From positions 52,369 through 116,368 of the forward strand of contig DWYV01000067.1 of assembly GCA_019118525.1 (NCBI GenBank): a stretch of 64,000 nucleotides of DNA. The letters are read 5' to 3'. Shown in pieces: positions 43,932 to 53,281 of this stretch. Below the pieces are notes generated by a model. That model was given only the letters and a program-made list of their open reading frames with translations, did no database searches and had not been told where the DNA came from. Numbering within the stretch: position 1 is the first letter of the stretch; every line of letters starts with the position of its first letter. The stretch comes from Candidatus Bariatricus faecipullorum (GTDB lineage: Bacteria; Bacillota; Clostridia; Lachnospirales; Lachnospiraceae). The translations under genes and the position numbers were made by a program.

Positions 43932-46541
43932 CTATTTCCGGAACAGCCCCCGTATCCATTTGAGCAGCTGAATCACCGGAACATTGGCGATGGCCAGTCC
44001 GTACACTACGGCAAGATGCCGGATATCCAGGGTCACAACCTTGAACATGCCGTGCAGGGCAGGAATTGCCAGTACGCCGGTTATCAGAATCACTCCCAGG
44101 AAAAATGCTCCTATCAGGTATTTATTATTCAGCAGGCGCCGGGTAAATACAACCGGGGCGTCTGATTTACAGTTAAATCCATGGAACAGCCTGGACAGAC
44201 AGAGTGTTCCAAAGGCATAGGTACTTGCCATGGCAGCGCCGCCTTCCCGCAGGCCAAGCAGGAATGCCGTCGTTGTCATAATGGCAATTACCAGACCTTC
44301 CAGTCCGATTTTGGCAAGGAAATCCCGGGTCAGAATGGACTCATTCACCGGACGGGGTTTATCCTTCATCACACTTCTGGTATGGGGCTCCAGTCCCAGC
44401 GCGATAGCCGGAAGGCTGTCTGTCAGAAGATTGATAAACAGCAGGTGTACCGGTTCAAAGGGAACTGCCAGCCCTGCAATGGAAGCATACAGTACGGTCA
44501 GGATGGCCGCAAAGTTTCCGGACAGCAGGAACTGAATGGAGTTCTTAATGTTCTTGTACACGTTTCTTCCGTTTTCCACAGCCTTTACAATCGTTGCAAA
44601 ATTATCGTCCGTCAGCACCATGGAAGCCGCGTCCTTGGCCACTTCGGTTCCGGTAATTCCCATGGCCACACCAATGTCCGCCTGCTTTAAGGCCGGAGCG
44701 TCGTTGACACCGTCTCCGGTCATGGCCACAATGTTCCCTCTTTCCTGCCATGCCCGTACAATCCGGATTTTATGCTCCGGTGACACCCGGGCATAAACGG
44801 ATATATTCGGCACGAATTCTTTCAGTTCTTCGTCGGACATGGTCTCAATCTCCGCGCCCTCGCAGGCCTCGGACATGTCATTCAGAATGCCGATTCTCTT
44901 TGCAATGGCAGAAGCTGTCACCTTGTGGTCTCCGGTAATCATAACCGGCTTAATACCGGCGCTGATACATTCTGCCACGGCCGCCTTTGACTCCAGTCTC
45001 GGCGGGTCCATCATGGAAATCAGGCCGAGGAAGGTCAGGTTCTGTTCGTCTTCCAGGGTCAGCTCATGATTTTTTTCTGTCTGCCGGTAGGCAAATCCCA
45101 GCACACGCAGACCCTCCCGGGAAAATTCCTGGTTCTGGTCCTCAATCTGCTGTTTGTCTTCTTCTGTAATGGGACGGACGCCGTCTGCTGTCTGAATGCT
45201 GTCCACTCTGTCCATCAGCACGTCCATTGCTCCCTTGACCACCATAATCTCTTTTCCATCTATCTCATGGGAGGTAGACATCAGCTTCCGGTCGCTGTCA
45301 AAAGGAATCTCGCTCTTTCTCGGGTACTGCTCCCGCACGGTTCCGTTTTCCAGTCCCAGAAGGCTTCCCAGGTTAATCAGGGCCGTCTCCGTCGGATCGC
45401 CGATTTCCACCCCGTCTGTATTGGTAGAATCGTTGCAGAGCATACTGTAAATCAGAAGCTGCTTCTGACCGGCGTCTTCCAGGCTGATGGCGTCTGCGTG
45501 GATTCTCTTTCCTTCTACGTAATAATCTTCTACTGTCATCTTGTTCTGTGTCAGCGTACCGGTTTTATCGGAACAGATAACCGAAACGCTTCCCAGTCCT
45601 TCCACTGCCTGGAGCTTCCGGATGATGGCGTGCTCCCGGGCCATTTTCTGGGTGCCGAAGGAAAGCACGATAGTCACGATAGAGCTCAGCGCCTCCGGAA
45701 TCGCGGCTACGGCAAGGGCTACGGCAAACATAAACGCATTTCCGATATTTTCACCACGGAATACACTGATTCCAAACAGGATTCCGCAGAAAATCAGAAT
45801 CAAAATGGAAAGCTTCTGTCCGAACTGGTCCAGATTTACCTGAAGAGGAGTTCTCTTTTCCTCTGCTGTCTTCAGCATTCCCGCAATCTTACCCACTTCT
45901 GTGTTCATTCCGATATCCGTTACCAGAAAAGAACCACGTCCATAGGTTACAAAGCTTCCGGAGAATACCATGTTAATCCGGTCGCCCAGAGGAACTTCCC
46001 CTTCGATGGGGTCTGTCATCTTGTCCACGCCCATACTTTCTCCGGTCAGGGCGCTTTCGTCCACTTTCATGCTGGCGCAGTCCAGAATTCGTCCGTCCGC
46101 CGGCACATAGTCTCCCGCTTCCAGCATGACAATATCGCCTACTGTAATCTCGCTGGTGGGAAGCGGCGTCACCACACCGTCACGGAGTACCTTGGATTCC
46201 GGGCCGGACAGCTTTTTCAGGCTGTTCAGGGACTTTTCCGCATTCACCGTCTGCACGGTTCCCAGAATTGCGTTAATCGTAATAACAATCAGAATTACCA
46301 CGGCGCTTTCCATATCTCCCAGAATTCCGGAAATAATGGCGGATACAATCAGGATAATAACGAGGAAATCCTTGTACTGTTCCAGGAAAATCTGAAAGGT
46401 GCTCTTTTTCTTCCCTTCTTCCAGCTCATTGGGACCATATTTTTCCTGATGCTCCCTCACCTCGTCCATGCTCAGCGGTTCCTCGTGGCCGTTTATCTGA
46501 CGCCGCACCTCTTCCGCTGTCATCTGATAATTTGTCTTCAT
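43932..46541 (-). CDS. P2-type cation-transporting ATPase (Ca2+/Mn2+ exporter)
   Basis: An 869-residue pump. The actuator loop has the TGES motif in ALTGESMGVDK, the phosphorylation site is CSDKTGTLTQNKMT, and MITGDHKVTA and TGDGVNDAPALKQAD mark the N/P domains. Ten helices fit the SERCA/PMCA class. In helix 4 the usual PEGLP is replaced by PEALSS. A yybP-ykoY riboswitch, which senses Mn2+, precedes the gene, so Mn2+ export is more likely than Ca2+ alone. The start has AGGAGG upstream. Confidence 0.92.
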   Translation of the reverse strand: MKTNYQMTAEEVRRQINGHEEPLSMDEVREHQEKYGPNELEEGKKKSTFQIFLEQYKDFLVIILIVSAIISGILGDMESAVVILIVITINAILGTVQTVNAEKSLNSLKKLSGPESKVLRDGVVTPLPTSEITVGDIVMLEAGDYVPADGRILDCASMKVDESALTGESMGVDKMTDPIEGEVPLGDRINMVFSGSFVTYGRGSFLVTDIGMNTEVGKIAGMLKTAEEKRTPLQVNLDQFGQKLSILILIFCGILFGISVFRGENIGNAFMFAVALAVAAIPEALSSIVTIVLSFGTQKMAREHAIIRKLQAVEGLGSVSVICSDKTGTLTQNKMTVEDYYVEGKRIHADAISLEDAGQKQLLIYSMLCNDSTNTDGVEIGDPTETALINLGSLLGLENGTVREQYPRKSEIPFDSDRKLMSTSHEIDGKEIMVVKGAMDVLMDRVDSIQTADGVRPITEEDKQQIEDQNQEFSREGLRVLGFAYRQTEKNHELTLEDEQNLTFLGLISMMDPPRLESKAAVAECISAGIKPVMITGDHKVTASAIAKRIGILNDMSEACEGAEIETMSDEELKEFVPNISVYARVSPEHKIRIVRAWQERGNIVAMTGDGVNDAPALKQADIGVAMGITGTEVAKDAASMVLTDDNFATIVKAVENGRNVYKNIKNSIQFLLSGNFAAILTVLYASIAGLAVPFEPVHLLFINLLTDSLPAIALGLEPHTRSVMKDKPRPVNESILTRDFLAKIGLEGLVIAIMTTTAFLLGLREGGAAMASTYAFGTLCLSRLFHGFNCKSDAPVVFTRRLLNNKYLIGAFFLGVILITGVLAIPALHGMFKVVTLDIRHLAVVYGLAIANVPVIQLLKWIRGLFRK

Positions 46542-46601
46542 CTTTCTTCCTCCTACTTTCAGGTATTGACAGTTTCACTGCTTTCCATTCAGAAATGCCT
46601 G

Positions 46602-46730
46602 CACAAAAAAAGACCTTTATTGCACGTCTCTGAATGCAATAAAAGTCTCACCATTTACTCACGATACCGGATGTCATCCATCGTACTGACGATACCGCAA
46701 ACGCCGGAAGCGTTGGTTACTCCCTTTTAT
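46602..46730 (-). ncRNA. yybP-ykoY (Mn2+-sensing) riboswitch with expression terminator
   Basis: Read on the minus strand, the leader has AAAGGGAGTAAC (46716-46727) and GTGAGACTTTTA (46640-46651), the paired conserved ends of the yybP-ykoY class. It contains ATCGTCAGTACGAT and a second GGTATCGTGAGT arm between them. It is followed by a terminator: TTTATTGCA/TGCAATAAA with outer AGAC/GTCT pairing and TTTTTTT (46605-46611). The GTGAGAC strand is shared by riboswitch and terminator, so Mn2+ binding would prevent termination and allow pump synthesis. Confidence 0.85.
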
Positions 46731-46739
46731 TTCTTATTT

Positions 46740-46768
46740 ACTATATCCGTTTTTCGGCTGATTGTCAA
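46740..46768 (-). promoter_or_regulatory. Predicted sigma-A promoter of the P-type ATPase operon
   Basis: On the minus strand TTGACA (46763-46768) and TATAGT (46740-46745) are separated by 17 bp, placing the start point a few bases ahead of the riboswitch. Confidence 0.82.
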
Positions 46769-46830
46769 GTCTTAAAGTCAATTTCGCATCCCCGGGCCTT
46801 CCGGCCTGCAGGGATACGGAATCTTCTTTT

Positions 46831-47299
46831 TTAAAACGGACCAAGTCCGGTCGCATGGGCAATCATAATCAGAAGGAATGCGCTTACGATAAAGGACAAA
46901 TAGATTTTCCAGCAGAACTTTGCCCAGCGGCTGCAGTATGGCATAATGATGACCGCCAGCGGGTAAAACGGGTAGGCGGCTTCTCCATGGCCCAGCACGC
47001 CGAAGATAACGAAAATGGTATAAAAATGCAGACAACCGAAAATTCCTTTCCCCTTGTCTTTTTCAGAATCATGCTGATTCCCTCCCCAAAGGCTCCGCTG
47101 CATTCCAGAAGGTAAATGACGCCGGAGCTGATAAACAGAGTTCCCATGATAGTGGCCCCGTTTACAAACCCGTTATACACTGCCTCGAAATAGTTCATAA
47201 AGGAAATCGGATTCTCGTTTTCTACATACTGAAACGCATCCAGATCCACCACAGATATCCCCGCCTCATCGGTAATCCGCTCATAGTCTCCGTTCCATG
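46831..47299 (-). pseudogene. YfcC-family transporter, decayed remnant
   Basis: Fragments of a YfcC-type C4/basic-amino-acid carrier remain in two frames. The N-terminal part [20 protein letters not shown] then [16 protein letters not shown] continues to about 46985, where the frame is lost. The C-terminal part reads [20 protein letters not shown] and [20 protein letters not shown] in another frame. Intact members have about 470 residues, so most of the middle has been deleted. Its start is fused to the M20 remnant. Confidence 0.75.
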
Positions 47300-47610
47300 C
47301 TTTTACAGCGTTCACTTTGTGATTTTCCAGAAGTCCGTTCTCCACCATCATCCTGGCCCCGGTCTCTTCCCCGGGCTGAAACAGCAGTTTCACCGTCCCC
47401 TTCAGAGATTCTTCCATGTCCTTCAGAATCCGGGCTGCTCCCAGAAGCATCGCCATATGGCCGTCATGCCCACTGTTTTTCCACGCAGGCAGTCGTCCCG
47501 GGAAGATTAAGTCCGGTCTCCGGTATCTGGTGAAGCCGCCTCCGGTCGGTGATAATCTGCTCTCTGATTTTTTCCGCTCTTCTTTTTATGTCTTCTGCTG
47601 ATACCTTCAT
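47300..47610 (-). pseudogene. M20 amidohydrolase (hippurate/aminobenzoyl-glutamate type), decayed remnant
   Basis: Starting at the ATG 47610 with GGAGAG upstream, the frame gives [20 protein letters not shown] and [19 protein letters not shown], then stops at 47464. The remainder lies in another frame as [20 protein letters not shown] and [20 protein letters not shown]. About 55 residues including the first metal-binding part are missing between the two. The second piece runs straight into YfcC sequence. YfcC and M20 genes are often neighbours, so this is one decayed locus. Confidence 0.8.
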
Positions 47611-47820
47611 CTCATCTCTCTCCTTCACTCCTGTTCTTTTATATAAAAAAAGAGAGTTCCCATTGCGGAACTCCCGAACCTGCAACTGCCCAAAGCACTC
47701 CCTTGCGCATTGTCTAATATATCGTTTTAAACCCGGCTTATTTCTATAACCTTGTTTATCATAGCATTTTTTCTGACAAGGGCAACTATTTTATCAAATC
47801 AGAATTCTGAATTGTGCCCG

Positions 47821-47864
47821 AATTGTAGTCGGGGACGGGTACCAGCCAGCCGGTACCCGTCCCC
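47821..47864 (-). repeat. Palindromic intergenic repeat, copy 2
   Basis: Arms GGGGACGGGTACC and GGTACCCGTCCCC flank an 8-nt centre, with the flank GACTACAATT on the minus strand. This is the same unit as 12920-12967 in the opposite orientation. It lies 9 nt after the msmX stop, again just beyond the 3' end of a gene. Confidence 0.85.
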
Positions 47865-47873
47865 AATGAGTAA

Positions 47874-48986
47874 CTAGTTTGTAATTGTAACTTCTGTTTC
47901 TTTGTCGAATACATGAATCTTTTCTGCATCGAAAGCAAATTTTACAGTATCGCCCGTTCTTGCTGTTGTTCTGGGGTCAACTCTTGCTGTCATGCTTGCG
48001 CCTTCGTAATCGAAGTACAGATAAACTTCTGCACCAAGCATTTCGTATACACGAATAGTTGCTTCGATAACAGTCTCCGGAGATGCTTCGATGAACATCT
48101 GCTCGTCATGTACGTCTTCCGGACGGATACCAAGTACAACGGTCTTTCCGTCATAGCCGCCGTCTTTCAGTTTCTTTCCTTTTGCCGGCGGAAGTTTGAT
48201 ATCAGCCGGGCCGACTTTCAGATATACATCGTTGCCCTTAACCTGGCATACAGCATCCAGGAAGTTCATCTGCGGGGAGCCGATGAATCCTGCAACGAAC
48301 AGGTTGCACGGTGAATCGTAAAGTACCTGCGGAGTATCTACCTGCTGAACGACACCGGCATTCATAACTACGATTCTGGTTCCCAGTGTCATAGCCTCTG
48401 TCTGGTCATGGGTTACATAGATAATCGTTGTACCCAGTCTGTCGTGAAGTTTGGAAATCTCAACACGCATCTGGCCTCTCAGTTTTGCATCCAGGTTGGA
48501 GAGCGGCTCATCCATCAGGAATACCTGAGGATTACGAACGATGGCACGGCCCATGGCAACACGCTGTCTCTGTCCACCGGAAAGAGCTTTCGGCTTCCGG
48601 TCAAGGAGCGCTTCCAGGTCAAGAATTCTTGCTGCTTCTCTTACCATTTTATCAATCTGGTCTTTCGGAACTTTTCTCAGTTTCAGACCGAAAGCCATGT
48701 TGTCATATACAGTCATATGAGGATACAGAGCGTAGTTCTGGAATACCATTGCAATATCTCTGTCCTTTGGTTCTACGTCATTTACTACACGGTCGCCGAT
48801 TTTCAGCTCGCCGCTGGAAATATCTTCCAGACCTGCAATCATACGGAGGGTGGTAGATTTTCCGCATCCGGAAGGTCCTACAAAGATAATAAATTCTTTA
48901 TCCTGAATTTCCAGATTGAAGTCTTTTACCGCTTCAAATCCATTTGGATAAACTTTGTTAATATGTTTCAGTGATAAGCTTGCCAT
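47874..48986 (-). CDS. msmX: Sugar ABC transporter ATPase (MsmX/UgpC family)
   Basis: A 370-residue ATPase: Walker A GPSGCGKSTT, signature LSGGQRQRVAMG, Walker B VFLMDEPLSNLD, and a C-terminal TOBE/MalK-type regulatory domain (about 240-365). MsmX-type ATPases power many different carbohydrate importers in Gram-positive bacteria, which explains why it stands alone here. AGGAGG precedes the ATG. A leader of about 100 nt may carry a promoter with TATACT near 49055, but the -35 is unclear. Confidence 0.92.
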   Translation of the reverse strand: MASLSLKHINKVYPNGFEAVKDFNLEIQDKEFIIFVGPSGCGKSTTLRMIAGLEDISSGELKIGDRVVNDVEPKDRDIAMVFQNYALYPHMTVYDNMAFGLKLRKVPKDQIDKMVREAARILDLEALLDRKPKALSGGQRQRVAMGRAIVRNPQVFLMDEPLSNLDAKLRGQMRVEISKLHDRLGTTIIYVTHDQTEAMTLGTRIVVMNAGVVQQVDTPQVLYDSPCNLFVAGFIGSPQMNFLDAVCQVKGNDVYLKVGPADIKLPPAKGKKLKDGGYDGKTVVLGIRPEDVHDEQMFIEASPETVIEATIRVYEMLGAEVYLYFDYEGASMTARVDPRTTARTGDTVKFAFDAEKIHVFDKETEVTITN

Positions 48987-49129
48987 TTCGTACTTCCTCC
49001 TAATCTTGTTTCCCCTAAAGGGCTGTTTCCTTTTTCAATCTGATATTTAGTATAAATCAAAACCCTTTCCGGGTCTATGAAGGAGTTGAACAAACTTTTT
49101 TGAATAATCTGTACAACTTGACGAAAACT

Positions 49130-49981
49130 TTATTCCTCCTCTGAGAGCAGGGCTTTATAGATGTCCCGCTTTCCGGTTCCCCTGTCTCTGGCTACCTGTT
49201 TCATGGCTTCTTTCCGGTCCATCCCCTGGCCGGTATAGTACTCCATATGCTCCGAAACCGTCATCTCTTCCCAGGCCTCCTGCCGGCTGCGAAGAATTTC
49301 CCGACGGCTTTTTCCCTCTATCACAAGGACGCATTCTCCCCGGGGTTCCTGCTCCGCATAGTGGTTTCCGGCCTCTTCCAGGGTGGACTGCCAGACTGTT
49401 TCATGTTTTTTAGTGAGTTCCCGGCACACGGCAAGCCGCCGGTCTCCCCCCAGATGCTCCGCCAGCTCTTTCAGGGTCCGGACCAGTCTGTGAGGCGCTT
49501 CATAGAGCACAATTGTGCGTGTCTCCCCGGCAAGCTCTTCCAGAATCTCCCGGCGCTCTTTCTTCTCCGCAGGCAGAAATGCCTCAAAGGCAAACCGCCT
49601 GGTGGAAAGTCCCGAAACTGTCAGGGCCGTAATGCAGGCCGCGGCGCCGGGAAGAGACGTTACCGGAATGCCTGCTTCGCGGCACATTCTGACCAGCTCC
49701 TCTCCCGGGTCTGAGATTCCCGGCGTTCCGGCGTCCGTTATCAGGGCCACATTTTCTCCGGAAAGAAGCCGTTCCACCAGCTTTTTCCCCTTATCGATTC
49801 TGTTGTATTCGTGATAACTGGTCATTGGTGTATGGATGTCAAAATGGTTCAGCAGCCGGATACTGTTTCTCGTATCCTCCGCCGCAATTACATCCACTTC
49901 TTTCAGCACCCGCACCGCCCGGAAGGTCATGTCCTCCAGGTTTCCGATGGGAGTCGCGCATAAATACAGGATTCCACTCAT
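49130..49981 (-). CDS. rsmI: 16S rRNA (cytidine1402-2'-O)-methyltransferase
   Basis: About 283 residues from the ATG at 49981 (MSGILYLCATPIGNLEDMTF) with AAGGAG upstream; the frame extends further without a ribosome site. SAM-dependent TP-methylase fold: VIAAEDTRNSIRLLNHFDI, ALITDAGTPGISDPG, SLPGAAACITAL and RTIVLYEAPHRL. Modifies C1402 in the ribosome decoding centre. It is the last gene of the ricT-trmN6-rsmI cluster, as in Bacillus yaaT-yabA-yabB-yabC. Confidence 0.95.
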   Translation of the reverse strand: MSGILYLCATPIGNLEDMTFRAVRVLKEVDVIAAEDTRNSIRLLNHFDIHTPMTSYHEYNRIDKGKKLVERLLSGENVALITDAGTPGISDPGEELVRMCREAGIPVTSLPGAAACITALTVSGLSTRRFAFEAFLPAEKKERREILEELAGETRTIVLYEAPHRLVRTLKELAEHLGGDRRLAVCRELTKKHETVWQSTLEEAGNHYAEQEPRGECVLVIEGKSRREILRSRQEAWEEMTVSEHMEYYTGQGMDRKEAMKQVARDRGTGKRDIYKALLSEEE

Positions 49982-49991
49982 TTTCTGCTCC

Positions 49992-50735
49992 TTATCCGTC
50001 CAGTCCGTACAGTTCCAGAATCTCTTCTGTGTACCGGCCGTCCTCGCCATATACTATCAGCGGCGGTTCCACGGTTATCCGTGGATTCGCCCCACGCATT
50101 CCCTCAATCAGCACCATATTGGGTTCCTTTTTTATCCCCGGGTACACCAGTCGCATCCGTTTTGGCTCGATTCCCCGCGCGCACATCCGGCTGAAAATCT
50201 CCGCCAGGCGGAACGGTCTGTGTACCATGTAAAACCTCCCCCGCGGCTTCAGAACCCGGGCTGCCTCCCGCAGCACGTCATCCAGAGTACAGAGCAGTTC
50301 ATGCCTTGCCACGGCTTTTTTATCCTCCGGATTCAGAAGACCGTGATGCCCCGTCATGTAAGGCGGATTCGTCACCACTACTTCAAAAGAGGCCGCCCCG
50401 AATATCCGGGAGGCTTCCCGGATATCCCCTTCCACAATCCGGATTTTCTCTTCCAGGCCGTTCAGCGCCACGCTCCGGCTGGCCATATCCGCACTCTCCG
50501 GCTGAATCTCCAGCCCGGTGAACTGCTCCCCCGCGGTTTTTGCTTCCAAAAGAACAGGGAGAATCCCCGTTCCTGTTCCAAGGTCAAGAACGCATTCTCC
50601 CTTTTTTACTCCTGCAAAAGCCGACAGAAGGACGGCGTCCATCCCGAAGCAGAAGCTGCCGGGATGCTGGATAATCCGGTACCCCTTTATCTGAAGATCG
50701 TCCAGTCTCTCTCCTTCTTTCAGCTTAATTTCCAT
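49992..50735 (-). CDS. tRNA1(Val) A37 N6-methyltransferase-like protein (YabB/TrmN6)
   Basis: A 247-residue class I methyltransferase. The SAM motif LDLGTGTGILPVLL and the N6-adenine methylase motif VVTNPPYM are present, along with the N-terminal GYRIIQHPGSFCFGMDAVLL typical of YfiC/YabB. It overlaps the ricT gene by 11 bp and precedes rsmI by 10 bp. Confidence 0.9.
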   Translation of the reverse strand: MEIKLKEGERLDDLQIKGYRIIQHPGSFCFGMDAVLLSAFAGVKKGECVLDLGTGTGILPVLLEAKTAGEQFTGLEIQPESADMASRSVALNGLEEKIRIVEGDIREASRIFGAASFEVVVTNPPYMTGHHGLLNPEDKKAVARHELLCTLDDVLREAARVLKPRGRFYMVHRPFRLAEIFSRMCARGIEPKRMRLVYPGIKKEPNMVLIEGMRGANPRITVEPPLIVYGEDGRYTEEILELYGLDG

Positions 50736-51636
50736 TCAGTTTTGACGCTCCTTCGTTTTTCGTCACAGATGCCAGTTCTTTCATTTCCTCTTTTGACAGA
50801 CGGACGTCTTTTTTCTTCCGCCTGGGACGGAATCTCAGCTCGGAAGCCTTGTACTCCCGGATTTCCTTTTCGTCATTCTCCACAGTCACCACGACCTTCA
50901 CAAGCTGCCGCAGTACGCTCAGAGACTGTACCTCTCCCTGAAGACCTTCCGGCGTAGTCACCGTGTCGCCCACCGCCGGCAGTCTGCTGTTCAGCTTTTC
51001 GTAGGTTTCCTCCTCATTGGTCAGACAGCACATCAGTCTGCCGCAGACGCCGGAAATCTTGGAGGGATTCAGGGACAGATTCTGCTCCTTTGCCATCTTG
51101 ATGGACACCGGGGCAAATTCCGTCAGGTAGGTATGGCAGCACAGCTCTCTTCCGCAGATGCCGATTCCTCCCCGTATTTTTGTCTCATCCCGCACGCCAA
51201 TCTGCCGCAGTTCTATCCTGGTCCGGAACACAGCCGCCAGGTCTTTTACCAGCTCCCGGAAGTCGATTCTTCCGTCTGCGGTAAAATAAAACAGCACCTT
51301 GTTGTTGTCAAAGGTATATTCCGCATCAATCAGCTTCATCTCCAGCCCGTGCTTTTTGATTTTCTCCTGACAGATCTGGAACGCCTCTTTTTCCTTTTTC
51401 CGGTTTTTCTCTTCTACTCTTCTGTCCTCGTCCGTGGCGAGCCGGATAACCGATTTCAGCGGCTGGCTGATTTCCTCGTCGGGAACTTCCCGGACTCCCA
51501 TCACCACGTTGCCGAATTCCACGCCCCGGGCCGTCTCCACGATAACCTGCTGGCCCCGCTTTATCCGCAGCTTTCCCGGGGAAAAGTAGTATATCTTCCC
51601 GGCTGTGCGGAAGCGGACTCCTATCACTTTTGTCAT
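50725..51636 (-). CDS. ricT: PSP1-domain protein RicT (YaaT)
   Basis: A 303-residue protein: VIGVRFRTAGKIYYFSPG at the N-terminus, then the PSP1 core with GRELCCHTYL, SLNPSKISGVCGRLMCCL and NEEETYEKL. The cysteine cluster fits a Fe-S ligand role in the Ric complex with YlbF/YmcA (family knowledge), which promotes mRNA maturation and sporulation phosphorelay. Neither partner lies in this window. It directly follows holB, as in Bacillus. Confidence 0.93.
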   Translation of the reverse strand: MTKVIGVRFRTAGKIYYFSPGKLRIKRGQQVIVETARGVEFGNVVMGVREVPDEEISQPLKSVIRLATDEDRRVEEKNRKKEKEAFQICQEKIKKHGLEMKLIDAEYTFDNNKVLFYFTADGRIDFRELVKDLAAVFRTRIELRQIGVRDETKIRGGIGICGRELCCHTYLTEFAPVSIKMAKEQNLSLNPSKISGVCGRLMCCLTNEEETYEKLNSRLPAVGDTVTTPEGLQGEVQSLSVLRQLVKVVVTVENDEKEIREYKASELRFRPRRKKKDVRLSKEEMKELASVTKNEGASKLNGN

Positions 51637-51638
51637 AG

Positions 51639-52628
51639 CTAATTCTCCTTTATCGTCAGCAGAAGAAGCTCCATAACCAGCTCAAAGTTTACATTTGCCT
51701 TCAGCCGTTCTTTTGCCTTTTCCAGGGCTTTCAGAATCGTCTCAATTCCTTCGTAGGAGCTTTTCTTCGCTCTCTCCCGGATAAACTCCAGCTCTTCGCC
51801 AAAAATCACCCGGTCAATATTTTTGGTGGCTTTATAAATCAGCACATCCCGGTACCATATCATCAGAATATCCAGATAATCCGTAATCTCAATCTTATAG
51901 ACGGTAATCCGTTTTACCGCGTCCATCAGCTCCGGCAGCTCCATGGTATCGATATATTTCAGAAGCTGCACCGCCTCATCCCGGATTTCATTAAAATGGT
52001 CGGACGAAGCAAGCATAATGGCCCGGCCGATATTTCCCTGGGCAAAAGCAGTACACAGCTCCGCCTTGTAATCCGGTATCTGCAGCTGCTCCATCAGGTA
52101 TTTTTTCACAAGCTGGTCCTTGATATTGCGCAGTTTCAGCATCACACACCGGGAACAGATAGTGGGAAGCAGGCTGTCCGCGTTTTCCGTCAGCAGAAAG
52201 ATGACGGCGTAGGACGGCGGTTCCTCGATGGTCTTCAGCAGGGCGTTCTGGGCCTGCACAGTCATCAGGTCCGCATCCGCCATGATGTAGATTTTATATT
52301 TCCCGCTGTATGGTTTAATCTGAATATCCTCATTTATCTGTTTCCGGATATCATCCACGCTGATAGAGCCGGGTTTCTCATGTGTGACACGGATAATGTC
52401 CGGATGATTCCCGCTGACTGCCTGACGGCAGGAATGGCAGTGATAGCACGGCTCTTCTTTTCCTTCCTCGCACTGCAGCGTCTGGGCGAACAGATTCGCA
52501 AGAAGCTTCTTTCCGGAACCTCTCTCTCCGTTCAAAATATAGGCATGGGACACCTTATCCTGAGAAACTGCGTTCTTTATATACTGAATAATGTCTTTGT
52601 GTCCTACTACGTCTTTAAATCCTGACAT
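51639..52628 (-). CDS. holB: DNA polymerase III delta' subunit
   Basis: About 329 residues from the ATG at 52628 (MSGFKDVVGHKDI), preferred over a GTG 9 nt earlier because of AAGGTGA. It has the Walker A region ERGSGKKLL, where one Gly is replaced, four Cys (CEEGKEEPCYHCHSC) for zinc, and NALLKTIEEPPSYAV with TICSRC. Part of the clamp loader. It ends 2 bp before ricT, so the operon order is conserved. Confidence 0.93.
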   Translation of the reverse strand: MSGFKDVVGHKDIIQYIKNAVSQDKVSHAYILNGERGSGKKLLANLFAQTLQCEEGKEEPCYHCHSCRQAVSGNHPDIIRVTHEKPGSISVDDIRKQINEDIQIKPYSGKYKIYIMADADLMTVQAQNALLKTIEEPPSYAVIFLLTENADSLLPTICSRCVMLKLRNIKDQLVKKYLMEQLQIPDYKAELCTAFAQGNIGRAIMLASSDHFNEIRDEAVQLLKYIDTMELPELMDAVKRITVYKIEITDYLDILMIWYRDVLIYKATKNIDRVIFGEELEFIRERAKKSSYEGIETILKALEKAKERLKANVNFELVMELLLLTIKEN

Positions 52629-52687
52629 ATCCTTCACCTTCTTTGTCTATGGGTTTTATGTGCTATAGGCTAGTATAACATAAATTT

Positions 52688-53281
52688 TTACGGGCGAGGG
52701 AAAAAACTCTGAATTTTTTCAGAAATTTTATCCAGGCATTCTGCCAGATTCTGGTTCTCATACCGTTCCCGAATTCCGCTTTCCGTTAAGTTCTCTTCGG
52801 AAAAATCCCTGCTGTCCGCCAGGAAACGGCGGCACACTTCCGCATACCGGGGTTCTTTCTGCCCGCGTTCCCGCTGTACGGCCCGGAAAAGCCGTTCCCC
52901 GTCCTCCACTTCTATATAGAAGGGAATCACCTGCTCCGCTCCGAAATAATCCCGCATTTTTCTGTAGGAGACCAGAGTACCCATCATCAGACAGCTCTCT
53001 TTTTCCAGATTTATCTGTCCGTCATCCACCGTAAAATAGTCCCAGTCTCCGCAGACGGTGTGGTAAGTACGGCACTCAATCACTTTTCCGGCTTCTTCCA
53101 GCGTTTCCAGCGTTTCTTTCCCCACGAAAAAATATTCCCTGCCGTTTTCTTCCCCGTCCCGCCGCGGCCGGGTGGTATAGAGAACCACCGTCCCAAGCTG
53201 CGGAAAACGTTTCTGCATTTCTTTGTAAATGGTATCCTTTCCCGATGCGCTTTTTCCCATAAAATAAAATATCTTACCCAT
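52688..53281 (-). CDS. Guanylate kinase-like protein
   Basis: A 197-residue P-loop kinase: GKSASGKDTIY (P-loop), VVLYTTRPRRDGEENGREYFF, the GMP-binding pattern, and a C-terminal helix region. It lacks parts of canonical Gmk beyond the first half (VEDGERLFRAVQRERGQKEP), so the substrate may differ. It takes the place that thymidylate kinase holds between the decarboxylase and holB genes in Bacillus. It overlaps the decarboxylase gene by 8 bp. Confidence 0.8.
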   Translation of the reverse strand: MGKIFYFMGKSASGKDTIYKEMQKRFPQLGTVVLYTTRPRRDGEENGREYFFVGKETLETLEEAGKVIECRTYHTVCGDWDYFTVDDGQINLEKESCLMMGTLVSYRKMRDYFGAEQVIPFYIEVEDGERLFRAVQRERGQKEPRYAEVCRRFLADSRDFSEENLTESGIRERYENQNLAECLDKISEKIQSFFPRP

